Below are positions 35,459 to 46,800 of a stretch of DNA of 64,000 nt, piece by piece; position 1 is the stretch's first letter; each line of letters opens with the position of its first letter. The notes beneath the pieces were generated by a model. That model saw nothing but the letters and a program-made list of their open reading frames with translations, ran no database searches and was not told the origin of the DNA. The DNA comes from Ovis canadensis (taxonomy: Eukaryota > Chordata > Mammalia > Artiodactyla > Bovidae): assembly GCF_042477335.2 (NCBI RefSeq), contig NC_091246.1:22813001-22877000 (forward strand). The letters run 5' to 3'. A program made the translations under genes and the position numbers.

Positions 35459-35720
35459 CAGTGGATAAATGGATAAAGAAAGGTGATACACACACGTGCA
35501 TATACATAGCATATACGATGAGATATTATTCAGCCTTAATCAAGTAAACCCTGACATTTTCAAGAACATTGAATGAACCTGGAGAACACTATGCTAAATA
35601 AAATAAGCCTGACAGTATCACTTATGTGTAGAATCTAAAAGAAAAAAAAAAAGCAATCACAGAACAGAGAGTCGAAATTATTGTCTGCAGCTAGTTGTGA
35701 GGAAATGAGAACGGGTTGGC
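35459..35720 (+). mobile_element. L1 LINE 3' fragment
   Basis: Diverged L1 phrases: gataaatggataaagaaagg, gatattattcagccttaatc, cttatgtgtagaatctaaaa. Confidence 0.8.
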
Positions 35721-35804
35721 AAATGGATAAATATTTTCCATTATAAAATGAGAACCAAAATGAAGGAATAAGGTCTGAGGAGCTAATGGACAGCATGATG
35801 TCTC

Positions 35805-35858
35805 CTGCATTGGCAGGCAGGTTCTTTACTGCTAGTACCGCCTGAGAAGTCCTTGAAT
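35805..35858 (-). repeat. Small Bov-tA head fragment
   Basis: The string gcattggcaggcaggttctt followed by cctgagaagtccttg matches the reverse of a Bov-tA tRNA-like head. Confidence 0.6.
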
Positions 35859-35887
35859 GTGCAAGCTGAGTTGCTATCACAGAGCTG

Positions 35888-36355
35888 AAATTCCATCAGC
35901 TGCACTAGCTTTGTTCATAGTGATGCTTCTTTTGCTTCACTTTGTATTCCGAGATGTCTGGCTCTAGGTGAGTGACTGCACCATTGAGGTTATCTAGGTC
36001 ATGACGATCTCTTTTGTACAGTTCTTTTGTGTGTTCTTGCCACCTCTTCTTAATATCTTCTGCTTCTGTTAGGTCCATACCATTTCTATTCTTTATTGTG
36101 CCCATCTTTGCATGAAATATTCCCTTGGTATCTCTAATTTTCTTGAAGAGATAGCTAGTCTTTCCCATTCTATGGTTTTCCTCTATTTCTTTGCATTGTT
36201 CTTATCTCTCCTCACTATTCTTTGGAACTATGCATTCAGATGGGTGTATCTTTCCTTTCCTCCTTTGCCTTTTGGTTCTCTTCTTTTCTCAGCTATTTGT
36301 AAGGCCTCCTCAGACAGCCATGTTGCCATTTTGCCTTTTCTTGGGATGGTTTTGA
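35888..36355 (-). mobile_element. Bov-B LINE internal fragment
   Basis: Reverse-oriented linker region only, between the endonuclease and reverse transcriptase domains (attccatcagctgcactagc to ctcagacagccatgttgcca). It lacks the 3' end, so it is a deletion remnant, not a normal 5'-truncated copy. Confidence 0.92.
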
Positions 36356-36661
36356 ACACTACCACAGCTCCGCTATCTGGGGCCAAGCCTGTTTCCTTGC
36401 TCACCTTGCTTCTTGCATTCCCCCAGCTCCTCAGCAATCACCATGGGGTGGGGGGTGGAGGTGGCAGCATCACTGGACCCCAGTTTTGGGAGCTCTCATT
36501 CACATTTGGAGGTTAGAAATGGCTATGATGGCCATTACTGATGGCTATGACAATTCTTGTTGATTAATATGGCAGGAGATATTTTCATTTCACAGTGGTT
36601 TTTCTCTGTCCCCTTTAGCTCAAAGTGACAGGAAAGTCTCTGCTGGTTTATCCTTCTCTAT
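36356..36661. other. Spacer, nothing recognised
   Basis: No named repeat or exon. A G-rich run lies at 36444-36463. Confidence 0.4.
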
Positions 36662-36671
36662 TCTTGGCCTC

Positions 36672-36942
36672 AGAGGAGGCAATGGCACTCCACTCCAGTA
36701 CTCTTGCCTGGAAAACCCCATGGATGGAGGAGCCTGGAAGGCTGCAGTCCATGGGGTCGCTGAGGGTCAGACACGACTGAGCGACTTCACTTTCACTTTT
36801 CACTTTCATGCATTGGAGAAGGAAATGGCAACCCACTCCAGTGTTCTTGCCTGGAGAATCCCAGAAACGGGGGAGCCTGGTGGGCTGCCGTCTATGGGGT
36901 CGCACAGAGTTGGACACGACTGAAGCGACTTAGCAGCAGCAG
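36672..36942 (+). mobile_element. Bov-A2 SINE with target-site duplication
   Basis: Forward Bov-A2 with both monomers and a GCAGCAGCAG end. The direct repeat tcttggcctc at 36662-36671 and 36943-36952 is exact. Confidence 0.97.
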
Positions 36943-36952
36943 TCTTGGCCTC

Positions 36953-37569
36953 TGTTGAGAAGACTGGTTAAATTAATGAGCCACATCCATGACCTCTTCT
37001 TCAGATGACTGCTCAGCTATACCCTTAGAGTTTTCTTCATAACAAGCTTGCTCACTTTGAAATACAGATAAGCTGATAATTTTCCAAATCTCTAAATTCT
37101 GATTTTTTTCCTATATAAATTTTTTTATGTATTTCTAGATGAAACAAAGATGAATATTTTTAATGATTAAAGGTACAACTCACAAAGAAGATAGACATCA
37201 TAAACCATTCAGCACCTAGCAATAAAGACACAAAGATACATAAGGCAAAAATTAGAAGAAATATATGGGAAAAAAAAAAATATAATCACAGTGAGACGTA
37301 CTCACATTTCTCTGAGAATATTTTATCAAGTGCATAAAAACAAGAATAGAAGCATCTTGAATGATGTCATTTATAATTTAAATATAATAGATTTCTATTT
37401 ATATTAATTTATATTACTCTTCTATCATTAATTTATATTACTCTTATATCCTATATAAACATACTTAAAATTTTGTATTTCACACATTGTTATTAGATGT
37501 TCATAAGATGGTTAGAAAAACTGGATAAAAGATAAACATTACTAGATTTCAAAAAGTAGAATTCTTTTT
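36953..37569. other. AT-rich spacer, nothing recognised
   Basis: Contains a repeated word atttatattaatttatatta near 37398-37450. No coding evidence. Confidence 0.4.
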
Positions 37570-37705
37570 TGTGTGTGATTCAGTTATACCTATACATATA
37601 TATTATTTTTTAAATTATTTTCCATTATAGGTTGTTATAAGATATTGACTATAATTCCCTGTGCTATATAGTAAACCTTTGCTACTTGTTATATATCTAT
37701 TTTTT
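37570..37705 (-). mobile_element. L1 LINE fragment
   Basis: ttttccattataggttgtta, agatattgactataattccc and gtgctatatagtaaaccttt match a common ruminant L1 segment in reverse. Confidence 0.75.
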
Positions 37706-37999
37706 AAATTGGAAAACTGGCATTCTATTTATACTAAGTCAAACAAGTAGAATCAAAATGTAAATTTTTTAGTTAGGCAAAAATTAAAAAGTTTTCTGAA
37801 ATACACATATTATACATATTATTTATGTATATGTACACAAGAGCTTTTCTACTACACTTGATACAGGCTTGAGGAAGAACACCAAGAAAAAAGAAGAGAT
37901 GGAAAAATTAGAAAACGTAGACTAAATGAAATGGGAGCCCTGAATACGAAATGGAAAAAGTTAAACAAACTAGATAAAACAGCCTTATATAGTCCAGAT
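37706..37999. other. AT-rich spacer, nothing recognised
   Basis: A-rich sequence leading up to the Bov-B; possibly L1-derived, not assignable. Confidence 0.35.
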
Positions 38000-39147
38000 A
38001 TGTTCCAACACCTGTTGGATCATCAAAAAAGCAAGAGAGTTCCAGAAAAACATCTACTTCTGCTTTATTGACTATGCCAAAGCCTTTGACTGTGTGGATC
38101 ACAACAAACTGTGGAAAATTCTTCAAGAGAGGGGAATACCAGATCACCTGACCTGCCTCTTGAAAAATATGTATGCAGGTCAAGAAGCTACAGTTAAAAC
38201 TGGACATGGAACAATAGATTGGTTCCAAATAGAGAAAGGAGTACGTCAAGGCTGTATATTGTCACCCTGTTTATTTAACTTCTATGCAGAGTATATCATG
38301 AGAAATGCTGGGCAGGAAGAAGCACAAGCTGGAATCAAGATTGCTGGGAAAAATATCAATAACCTCAGATATGCAGATGACACCACCCTTATGGCAGAAA
38401 GTAAAGAAGTACTAAAGAACCTCTTGATGAAAGTGAAAGAGGAGAGTGAAAAAGTTGGCCTAAAGCTCAACATTCAGAAAACTAAGATCATGGCATCTGG
38501 TCCCATCACTTCATGGGAAATAGATGGGGAAACAGTGGCAGACTTTATTTTGGGGGGCTCCAAAATCACTGCAGATGGTGACTGCAACCTTGAAATTAAA
38601 AGACACTTGCTCCTTGAAAGAAAAATTATGACCAACCTAGACAGCATATTAAAAAACAGAGACATTACTTTGCCAACAAAGTCCATCCAGTCAAAGGTAT
38701 GGTTTTTCCAGCAGTCATGTATGAATGTGAGAGTTGGACTATAAAAAAAGCTGACCACTGAAAAATTGATGCTTTTGATCTGTCGTGTTAGAGAAGACTC
38801 TTGAGAGTCCCTTGGACTACAAGGAGATCCAACTAGTCCATCCTAAAGGAAATCAGTCCTGAATATTCATTGGAAGGATGGATACAGAAGCTGAAACTCC
38901 GATTCTCTGGCCACCTGACTCAAAGAACAGAATCATTTGAAAACACCCTGATGCTAGGAAATATTGAAGGTGGGAGAAGAAGGGGACAACAGAGGATGAG
39001 ATGGTTGGATGGCATCACTGACTCGATGGACATGAGTTTGAGTAAGCTCCGGGAGTTAGTGATGGACAGGGAGGCCTGGCGTGCTGCAGTCCATGAAGTC
39101 TTAAAGAGTCGGACATGACTGAATGACTGAACTGAACTGAACTGAAT
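38000..39147 (+). mobile_element. Bov-B LINE, 5'-truncated
   Basis: It starts in the reverse transcriptase (ctgttggatcatcaaaaaag) and ends in the ACTGA tail near 39140. One frame, 38094-38744 (216 codons), keeps the RT core including [22 protein letters not shown] and [11 protein letters not shown]. Downstream frameshifts break the C-terminus. Confidence 0.95.
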
Positions 39148-39309
39148 GTTCATTAGAAACATATCTGAAGCTCTGGCAAAACATTTAAAAAAGCAATGCT
39201 TGAGTATTTGTATATTTCAAAAATTTCCAAGATAATTCTGATATGCATCTGGATTATAAAAAGTCATTACAGGTTTTTCTATTAAATGGTGGTTTTGATG
39301 ATATAGAAT
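39148..39309. other. Short AT-rich spacer
   Basis: No repeat or gene identified. Confidence 0.4.
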
Positions 39310-39571
39310 TCCATTATTTTTCTTTTGACCAATGATGATACAATGGTGGAGCGCCTACCACCCATGTCTCCGCAGGAGACCCTCCAACAATAGCAGATAG
39401 TTTTTCTTCAGTCTCCTGTGGAGTCATTGTTCCTTTCCTCTGGGTCTTGGTGCGTGCAAGATTTTGTTTATGTCTTCCAAGACTGGAGTGTCTGTTGCCC
39501 CAGGCCTGTGAAAGTCCTATAATCAAATTCCACTGGCCTTCAAGGCCAGATTTCCTGGGCCATATGTTGTC
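39310..39571 (-). mobile_element. Ruminant L1 5' UTR, inner part
   Basis: Reverse-oriented L1 5' UTR: ctccgcaggagaccctccaa, ctctgggtcttggtgcgtgc, cctgtgaaagtcctataatc and caaggccagatttcctgg. The UTR continues at 39834 beyond an inserted 262-bp unit. Confidence 0.7.
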
Positions 39572-39833
39572 AGGAGGAACTGTCCTATGTGTGAATACAG
39601 ATCAGTGTCGATCCCAATACACACACGTGTCCAGCCATGGGTGGGAAGGGAAGGGACAGTAGTTGTGGGATGTCTTTGCAGAACCCTGGACCCTAAGGTT
39701 AGTCCCCATAGCTACAGCAAGATGAGTCCCCTCCCTCCCTTGAACAAGAGACTCCTGCACAAAATTCCCATAAATTCCAGAAAGGGGCCCAACTGTCATT
39801 TTCTTTATACACACATTTAATGGGCACCCCATG
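39572..39833. repeat. 262-bp repeated unit, copy A
   Basis: From aggaggaactgtcctatgtg to gggcaccccatga. A direct-oriented copy with the same ends lies at 41258-41521 (about 95% identical by eye: roughly 13 substitutions and one indel). Copy A interrupts an L1 5' UTR between cagatttcctgg and gattccctgg, which may be an imperfect target duplication. I do not know the family; an LTR or unnamed short element would fit. Confidence 0.85.
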
Positions 39834-40170
39834 ATTCCCTGGGTATTCCCAGTCCCTTTGTTAGATTCCCAAGCTGGGAAGCCTGACATGGGGTTCAGAA
39901 CCTTCACAGCATTGGGAGAACTTCTTTGGTGTTCTTGCTCTCCCATTTGTAGGTCACCTACCCAACAGGGTATGGGATTTGATTTTATCTTGATGCACCC
40001 CTCTTACCATCTCACTGAGGCTTCTTCGTCTTGTCATGGGGTATCTTTTTTTGGTAGGTTCCAGCATCCTGCTGTCAATGATTGTTCAACAGCTAGCTGC
40101 AGTTTTGGTGATCTCTCATGAGATGAGTGCCCATTCTTCTGCTCCGCCATCTTGAACCAGAACTCTCATG
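39834..40170 (-). mobile_element. Ruminant L1 5' UTR, outer part
   Basis: Reverse-oriented: caagctgggaagcctgacat, cccctcttaccatctcactg, gattgttcaacagctagctg, and the element start ctccgccatcttgaacc at 40141-40157. Confidence 0.75.
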
Positions 40171-40204
40171 TGTGGATGCTTATGGTAGGCGTTCTTGTGG
40201 CTTT

Positions 40205-40570
40205 CTCCTAGTAGGGTAAATTATGGTTCCCCAAAGATGTACATGTCTAATCCCTCATATGACAATATATAAATGTTACCTTGTATGGCTAAAGGCACTA
40301 TGCAGGTGTGACTAATTTAAAAATGTTGAGATGAAGAGGTTATCATAAATTTTCTGAGTGGACTAGATATAAACACAAAAGCCCTATTGGAGGGACGCAG
40401 AGTCAGAGATGGAGAGACCATGTGATGAGGGAAGCAGAGTAAAGTGATGCACTTTGAAGATGGAAAAAGGAACTGATTTCAAGGAATGCAGGTAGCCTCC
40501 AGAAGCCAGAAAGGGAAAGGAAACAGATTCTTCTGTAGGATCTCAAAAGGACGAAGCCTTGCAGACCCCT
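40205..40570 (+). repeat. MaLR LTR (MLT1-like)
   Basis: MLT1 phrases in order: ttatggttccccaaagatgt, gttaccttgtatggctaaag, gaggttatcataaattttct, caaggaatgcaggtagcctc, aaaggaaacagattcttctg. Confidence 0.8.
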
Positions 40571-41257
40571 CTTACAGGTCAACTGCACCCTCCAAACTCT
40601 AGGAAACTCCACCCAGACTCCTGTACTCCAGACTCTCCTGCTATTTTTCCTCTGGCCCCAGATACTCCTGAAATGTTTTCTTGGACTTGTATAGCCCCAG
40701 ACATTCCTGTGACTATAGCCAAGTCTCTTAAATCTCCAGACACGCTTTAAGCCTTCCACACTTTACTCCTTCTTAGGAGTCTCAAGAGTCCTTCCAAAAG
40801 TTCTGTGGTCCAGACACTTCTGTGACTATACCCAAGCTCAGGGAGTCTCTGCCGTCACCACCTGGTCAAGGGAAGGAACCCCAGAACACAGAACCTGGAG
40901 AAGAGGCATTGGCCAGGACGGAAGTAGGGGTGAGGCCCAGAGTGGAGAGCTGGGCCAGCACAACCTATGACAGGGACTAAGCAAGTTGGAAGGGGGATGA
41001 AGCAGTTCTGGGGTACAGCAGGGGTCTGCTCCCTGCTCAGCGCCTGCCCTTCATTGTCTGCTCATCTCACCCTTAGAGAGGGACAGTTCCTCTGGCCTGA
41101 CCAGTGAGGTCTCTGCCAGCACCCACAGAAGGTAATGGAAGCCTCCACACTCCTCAGCATGGATCCCAGCTCCTACCCAGGTTGAGAACACAGACACATC
41201 TCTCTCTGCTGTCCCTGCTAGGTGAGCTGCTCTTGTGAAACTTGCTCATTTATTGTT
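40571..41257. repeat. Spacer with a degenerate ccagac-ctcctg repeat
   Basis: Between 40610 and 40840 the words ccagactctcctg, ccagatactcctg, ccagacattcctg and ccagacacttctg recur, the last two followed by tgactata-ccaag. This is a decayed minisatellite. The rest to 41257 is unrecognised. Confidence 0.5.
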
Positions 41258-41521
41258 AGGAGGAACTGTATTATGTGTGAATACGGATCAGCGTCGACCC
41301 CAGTACACACACATGTCCAGCCATGGGTGGGAAGGGAAGGGACAGTAGTTGTGGGATGTCTTTGCAGAACCCTGGGCCCCTAAGGTCAGTCCCCATAGCC
41401 ACAGCAAGATGGGTCCCCTCCCTCCCTTGAACAAGAGACTCCTGCACAAAATTCCCATAAATTCCAGAAAGGGGCCCAACTGTCATTTTCCTTATACACA
41501 CCTTCAATGGGCACCCCATGA
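41258..41521. repeat. 262-bp repeated unit, copy B
   Basis: Direct-oriented second copy of the unit at 39572-39833, starting aggaggaactgtattatgtg and ending gggcaccccatga. It lies in sequence unrelated to the L1 that flanks copy A, which favours transposition of a defined unit over a block duplication. Confidence 0.85.
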
Positions 41522-42129
41522 ATTTCCTCTCACCCATTTCCCCTGTTTCATCCTCACTGGGACTAAGAGGTAGCTGCCTCCACCACTCTCCACACTGCAG
41601 TAATCCCTCTGAGACTAGAGGGTGCTCACCCTCCAGCCAGGCAGACAGGCAGACAATCCAGACCCTATGGCCGAGATTCTTCCTCTCTGGTCAGGCCACC
41701 ACACAGGAAACCCTGTATGAGCAGAGGATCAGCCCAACCCCTTCATCTGGCTGCTTCAGGAAGCAGAGAGAAGCTCCCTAAAGACAAAAGTTGTCTTCAG
41801 GCTCCATCCTGGAAACTGCTTAATGTCCAGAGGGCTGAGGGCAGGACAGCAGCTCTCCATCCCTAGATGGTCCAGGGATGCAGATGACAGTACAGATGTC
41901 CCTAAGGTCTCGAGCCAAGCTGGCTTTAGAGAAGGGGATGACGAGGGGGTCCCTGTGGAGGATGAGAGCTGAGAGCTCCCAGGAGGCACCTGAGGAGTCC
42001 TTGTCTGTGTGGAGGCCAGACTTGCCCACCTGGAGGCCCACAGCACCTGTGACCTCCCTCGTCCTTCCTTCCTGTCGGGACCCCTCTCTGTGGAGCAGAG
42101 CAGACACGAATAAGGTGACAGTGACCCAA
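41522..42129. other. Spacer 3' of NUTM2, nothing recognised
   Basis: Frames at 41756-42142 and 41820-42161 (-) lie beyond the NUTM2 stop and poly(A) site and have no known motif. A CAGG-rich patch (gccaggcagacaggcagaca) is at 41635-41655. Confidence 0.4.
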
Positions 42130-42347
42130 GAGCATTTCCCAACGAAACTACGTTTATTCACATTTTACATACATCTCTCCAAAGATCCTGCTGCCACCCA
42201 CGCCCACCCAGATCCACCTCCCCCACCTCTCGAACCTCCCACAAGCCCAGTCCCCTCCCTGCCCTGGAATCCCTTCCTCCAACAGCAGCCAGGATCACCC
42301 ATGAGCTGAGGAGCCCCAGGCTCCCCTTGGGGCTGGCCCGCTGTCCC
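42130..42347 (-). other. NUTM2: NUTM2 3' untranslated region
   Basis: This follows the stop codon at 42348-42350. The minus strand carries AATAAA at 42158-42153, so cleavage is expected about 15-25 nt further on. The exact end is not visible from sequence alone. Confidence 0.7.
42153..42158 (-). terminator. NUTM2: NUTM2 polyadenylation signal
   Basis: The plus strand reads tttatt, which is AATAAA on the gene strand, about 190 nt after the stop codon. Confidence 0.75.
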
Positions 42348-43094
42348 CTACTGGCTGCAGAGCCGCTTCCTCTTCCTCCCTGTGACAAACGGGTCACACT
42401 TTCTCTTTCTCAGCTGTGAGGGGCAAACCAGTCCCAGAGCCAAGGCTGGCCTCTCCGAGACCCCGAGACCAGCCCCCGGGCCGGGCAGCATCTCAACAGC
42501 AGCTGGGCCTCCGCACAGAGCCCGCTTCCTAGACTTGGCAGCGGCCAGAGGAGCTGGGCTGAGGCCTATTCTCTGAGAGGAGGGGGCCTGGCCTGAGGTG
42601 GGAACAGGACTCTGGGACAGCCTCCAGGGCAGCAGGCTGTGCTGCGAGGCCAAGAGGAAGGCCAGGCTGGGGAGCTCCTCCTCGTCCTCGCTGGACCCGT
42701 CCCTGGGCCCTCGGGCCCCCAGAATTGGAGAGGCCGTTCTGAGAACAGAGGTATCCCTGGGTCCTGGCTGAGGGCCAGTGCACCTCTGACCCTGGGGAGG
42801 GGAGGGTTGTCCTGGCTGGAATGGAGGCAACTCCTGCCGTCCTGGAGAGGAAACAAGGTCTTTGGCCCTGGACAGGCCAGTGTTTGCTTGGCTGAACCTG
42901 TGAACAGCCTCGGAATCAACCTCTGGTGGGCAGGCTTCATGACTGACCCCTAGCTGGGGGCCTTGATCATGTCTCTGGGCATCTTTGCTGGCGTCGGACT
43001 CAGAAGGACTTGAGTCCACTCGGGGTACACTTTGACTGCTGGGTGTCTGCACTCCCTGGTCTTCCTTCAAGGCCAGGAGTCGTTTCTGCACCAG
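42348..43094 (-). CDS. NUTM2: NUTM2 exon 7 (last; C-terminus)
   Basis: The acceptor ctctcctaccag precedes CTGGTGCAGAAACG ([11 protein letters not shown]). The exon encodes about residues 483-730, serine- and proline-rich, with an acidic [20 protein letters not shown] segment and the basic end [16 protein letters not shown]. The stop TAG is at 42350-42348. Confidence 0.93.
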   Translation of the reverse strand: MVQKRLLALKEDQGVQTPSSQSVPRVDSSPSESDASKDAQRHDQGPQLGVSHEACPPEVDSEAVHRFSQANTGLSRAKDLVSSPGRQELPPFQPGQPSPPQGQRCTGPQPGPRDTSVLRTASPILGARGPRDGSSEDEEELPSLAFLLASQHSLLPWRLSQSPVPTSGQAPSSQRIGLSPAPLAAAKSRKRALCGGPAAVEMLPGPGAGLGVSERPALALGLVCPSQLRKRKCDPFVTGRKRKRLCSQ

Positions 43095-43812
43095 CTGGTA
43101 GGAGAGAGGAGGGCAGTGACTGCTCTGCACACCCACATGTGAGAGGAGGAACCCTGGTCAGTGGGACATGGCTCTGGGTGGGGTGGAAAGGAGGGGCGAC
43201 CCTGAGACTCAAATCCAAATATAGACACTGTGGTGATCCTGCTGGCCTCCTGCACCTTGTTCCCAGCTTTGTGTCCTTTCCTCCCCCATCACCTGCCCCA
43301 ACTCCCTATCCTTTTCCTCCTACCACCCAGCACTGCACCTACCCCAGAGCGGGCTCTCCTCCAGGCCAGATGTCCCAGGCAGGGGAGGGATGGACAGAGC
43401 CATGGAAACCTCCTGCTCTGGGGCTCTATGTCTCCCTTGCTCACCAGGGTCCCCCATGCCCTGGTTTACCTGGGAGACCCTTGTCTCCCCTGTTCTACCT
43501 GGGGTCCCTCCCTCCCCTGGCTCCCCTGGGTCACATGGGGTCCCCACCCACAGGCTCCATAAGTATCCCTCCCTCTCCTGCTCACCTCCTCAGGGGTGAG
43601 GCCTTCCTCCTGTTCCAGCTCCTCAGCTAGTGCCAAGGGATCCAGCTGTGGTTCTGGGGAAAGCAAGTCTGCCAGGAATCGAGGGTGAATGACTGCCTCT
43701 ACCTGGAACAGAAAGAAAAGGCTGTGAGCATCCCTGGCCAGGAATGGCCTGGGAGCCAAGAAGACCTAGAGGAAAGTGAAAAGTAGAGACCCACTCCTGT
43801 TCTTGCCATGGT

Positions 43813-43851
<39 letters not shown>

Positions 43852-46800
43852 TATGTTCATACACGTACAGGCACAAAAAAGTACATATACAGAGTATATG
43901 CCCAGTAGTGGGGTTTCTGGGTCATATGGTAGTTCTATACTTAGTTTTTAAGGGAACTGCCATACTGTTCTCCACAAGACGCAGATGCCCCAGTGTTCAC
44001 TACAGCACTATTTACAATAGCCAGGAAGGCAAGCAACTTAGACGTTCATCAACAGATAAATGGATGAAGAAAATGCAGTACATATTTACAGTGAAATATT
44101 TCTTAGCCATAAAAAGGAATGAATGTGAGTCAGTTGTAGAAGTGCAGATGAAACTATAGCCTCTTATACAGTGTGAAGTAAGTAGAAAGAGAAAAAAATG
44201 TCATATATATTCGTGGAATCTAGAAAAATGGTCCTGATGAACCTATTAGCAGGGCAGGAACAGAGGTGCAGATGTAGAGAATGGACTTGTAGACATACAA
44301 GTGGGAAGGGGAAGGGGAAAAAGGGAAAAGGAAAAAGGAAAGGGAAGGGGGTGGGTGGGATGAACTGAGAAAGGAGCCTTGACACAAACGCACATTATGT
44401 GTAAAATAGGTACCTAATGGGAAGCTGGTGTGTAACGCAGGAAGCTCTCAGCTTGGTGCTCTGTGATGACCCAGAAGGGTGGAAAGTGGGGGTAGGGTGA
44501 ATGCTCAAGAGTGAGGGGAGAAAAATAAAGAAAAAAAATAAAAAAATTAAAAAAAAGAGTGAGGGCTGGGGGATATATGTATATATATGGATGATTCACG
44601 TGTTGTACAGCAGAAGCTGACAGAACATTGTGAAGCAATTATACTCCAATAAAAAAGCACGTATACACATACTTACACAGACATATGAAGGCATACACAC
44701 ACACAGACACAGACATGAACACTTATACATGTGCCTACACACACTCCACACACATATGGACACACACACAAAGCACATGAACAGAGCTTCAGTCCCATTG
44801 GCCTGGGCAGAACCCAGATCTTGGGTGCTGAGAGTTCCATGCCTTGGAATCTTGTAGACCCCAGGCTCCATGCCCAGCCCACCTTGGTGATGAAGTCTTC
44901 CTGGGAACACAGCTTGTCAATGTAGCTCAGGAGATCTGGGTCTTCATAGGTCCCATCCTCTTCCTGCTTTAGCTCATTTCCATCCTTTCCACATTCTGCA
45001 TCTGACTTGCCCATGGCCAAGTGGGCAGGTCCCATCAGCACCTCCATGATGTCCACATACTCTCTCACTGCCTCAGGGGGAATCTCCTTGGGTGCCTTGG
45101 TCCCTGGGTGCCGCTGGGCTCTATGTGGCTGCGAGCGGGTGGGATGGGCCCGAGCCCCGGCCTTCCGGGGAGCATTGGCTGAGGCAGAGCAGGAAAGAGG
45201 GAAGGAAGGTGAGGGGCTTCTGCGTCCACCTCCTGAGCACGCGCTGGTGAGGGCAGTGTTTGGGGGTCAGTGACTTAGGTGTGGGCAGGGTTAGCACCAC
45301 CTGAAGCCTCATGCACAGTGGGAGGGGGAGAGGGCCATCTAAGAAAGTCCTGTGAGGAATGTGGAACCTTGATTCTTCAGGGTATCCCCAACAAGCCCAC
45401 TTCTTCGGCAGACTTGGTATGGGGTCTTTTGACAGGGAGGTAGAAGAGGAGTTATTAAACTGATGGAGATAATACCCTGTAGTGACAAAGAACAACTGAG
45501 ACCCTGTCTCACTGGCTGTTCTGGTTGAAAGATCAATGACCCTGTTGAAGGTAAAGGATCCATATGGGGCCAGTAGTCATCCCTTGGCCCATGTTACCTT
45601 TGCTTTGAACTCCGGTGGGAACATGGGTGCCTGGCTGAAGGCACACTTTCGGGGCTGAGGACCCCTGAGGATCCAGCTTCGGTGGGACTGGAGGAGGTAG
45701 GCCTTGCACCCCCTGGATCCACTGTAACTTCTGAATCTGCATCACCTCTTCTGCCTCAAATTCCATGAACCTGGGAGTGATGGAGGCACACGGCACACTG
45801 AGAAAAAGGCCTGGGCTTTGGAGCCAGGAACAAAGGCAACAGAGAATGAGGGGCTGGGAGAGGGTGTGTCTTTGGGTGGACAAGAAGGCCCTGGGAGGTG
45901 CTATTCCCAGCAGAGGGCTCTCCTGGAACTGACTCGACATCTGGGACTCTTCCTGCCCCACCAGCACTTGGAGGACACTCAAGAGCATAGACCAAGGCTG
46001 CTGAATTGAACCAGGCCCTCAGGACACAGGCAGACCCACAGGGGACCCTCTTCATGCCCTTGTTCCCATCCAGAACTATATGAAGGGCTGATGGCCAGAG
46101 GCTGAACCAGGCACATGTCCCCAAAGCAGTCCTTGCTGAATCCAGGACCCTGGACAGGGGCTGACAGTCCTGGAACATAAGCCTGGAGACAGGGCCCAGG
46201 AAAGGTTGCAGGATTTGGCCGTTAAGCTTAGAGGAGAGGCTTTCCTTTCCTCTGAGAGATGTTTGGTTGGTTGGTTCTATTTTTTAAACTAAAAGGCTTG
46301 CCATGGAGAAAATACTGGAACAGCCAGAGATGCTTGGGCTGATGTCCTGCTGGCTTTCCCAGCTTCTTCAGGGAGGTCAAGGTACCCACTCCAGCCACTT
46401 GTCATGAGAAGAGGGGGTCCCAAATTCTATGTCAGTGGCTGCCAGCCACCCACTACTAAGGAAGCAGCAGGCTGGCGGGTGGAGAGCATGCCCCTGCACA
46501 GCCCCTATGGCTGGGGTTGGACCCCCTCCTGGGCTCAAAGCCCCACCCATCCTGAGACCTTCATGTCAAGCGAAAGGTAGGTCACCATCAGGGGAGATCA
46601 GAGGTCCTGGTGGAGGAAGTACTAAAGGCCCATGCTCTCAAGGTGAGGGAGGGGAGGAGGGCATCTGGGCTGTGGGGGCCCTGTGCTGAGTGACAGCCCT
46701 CCTCCTTTATCCTGCTTGATGAGGACGCCCACAGCCAGACCCTGACCTGGGGTCTAACCCTCACCCACCCCTCTTACCCACCACACAGCTCTAGGGCCCA

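Noticed and set aside
34621..35493. Several overlapping frames downstream of the SPATA31 pseudogene as a separate gene
   Set aside because: No splice-bounded exon, no domain, and frames on both strands of similar length.
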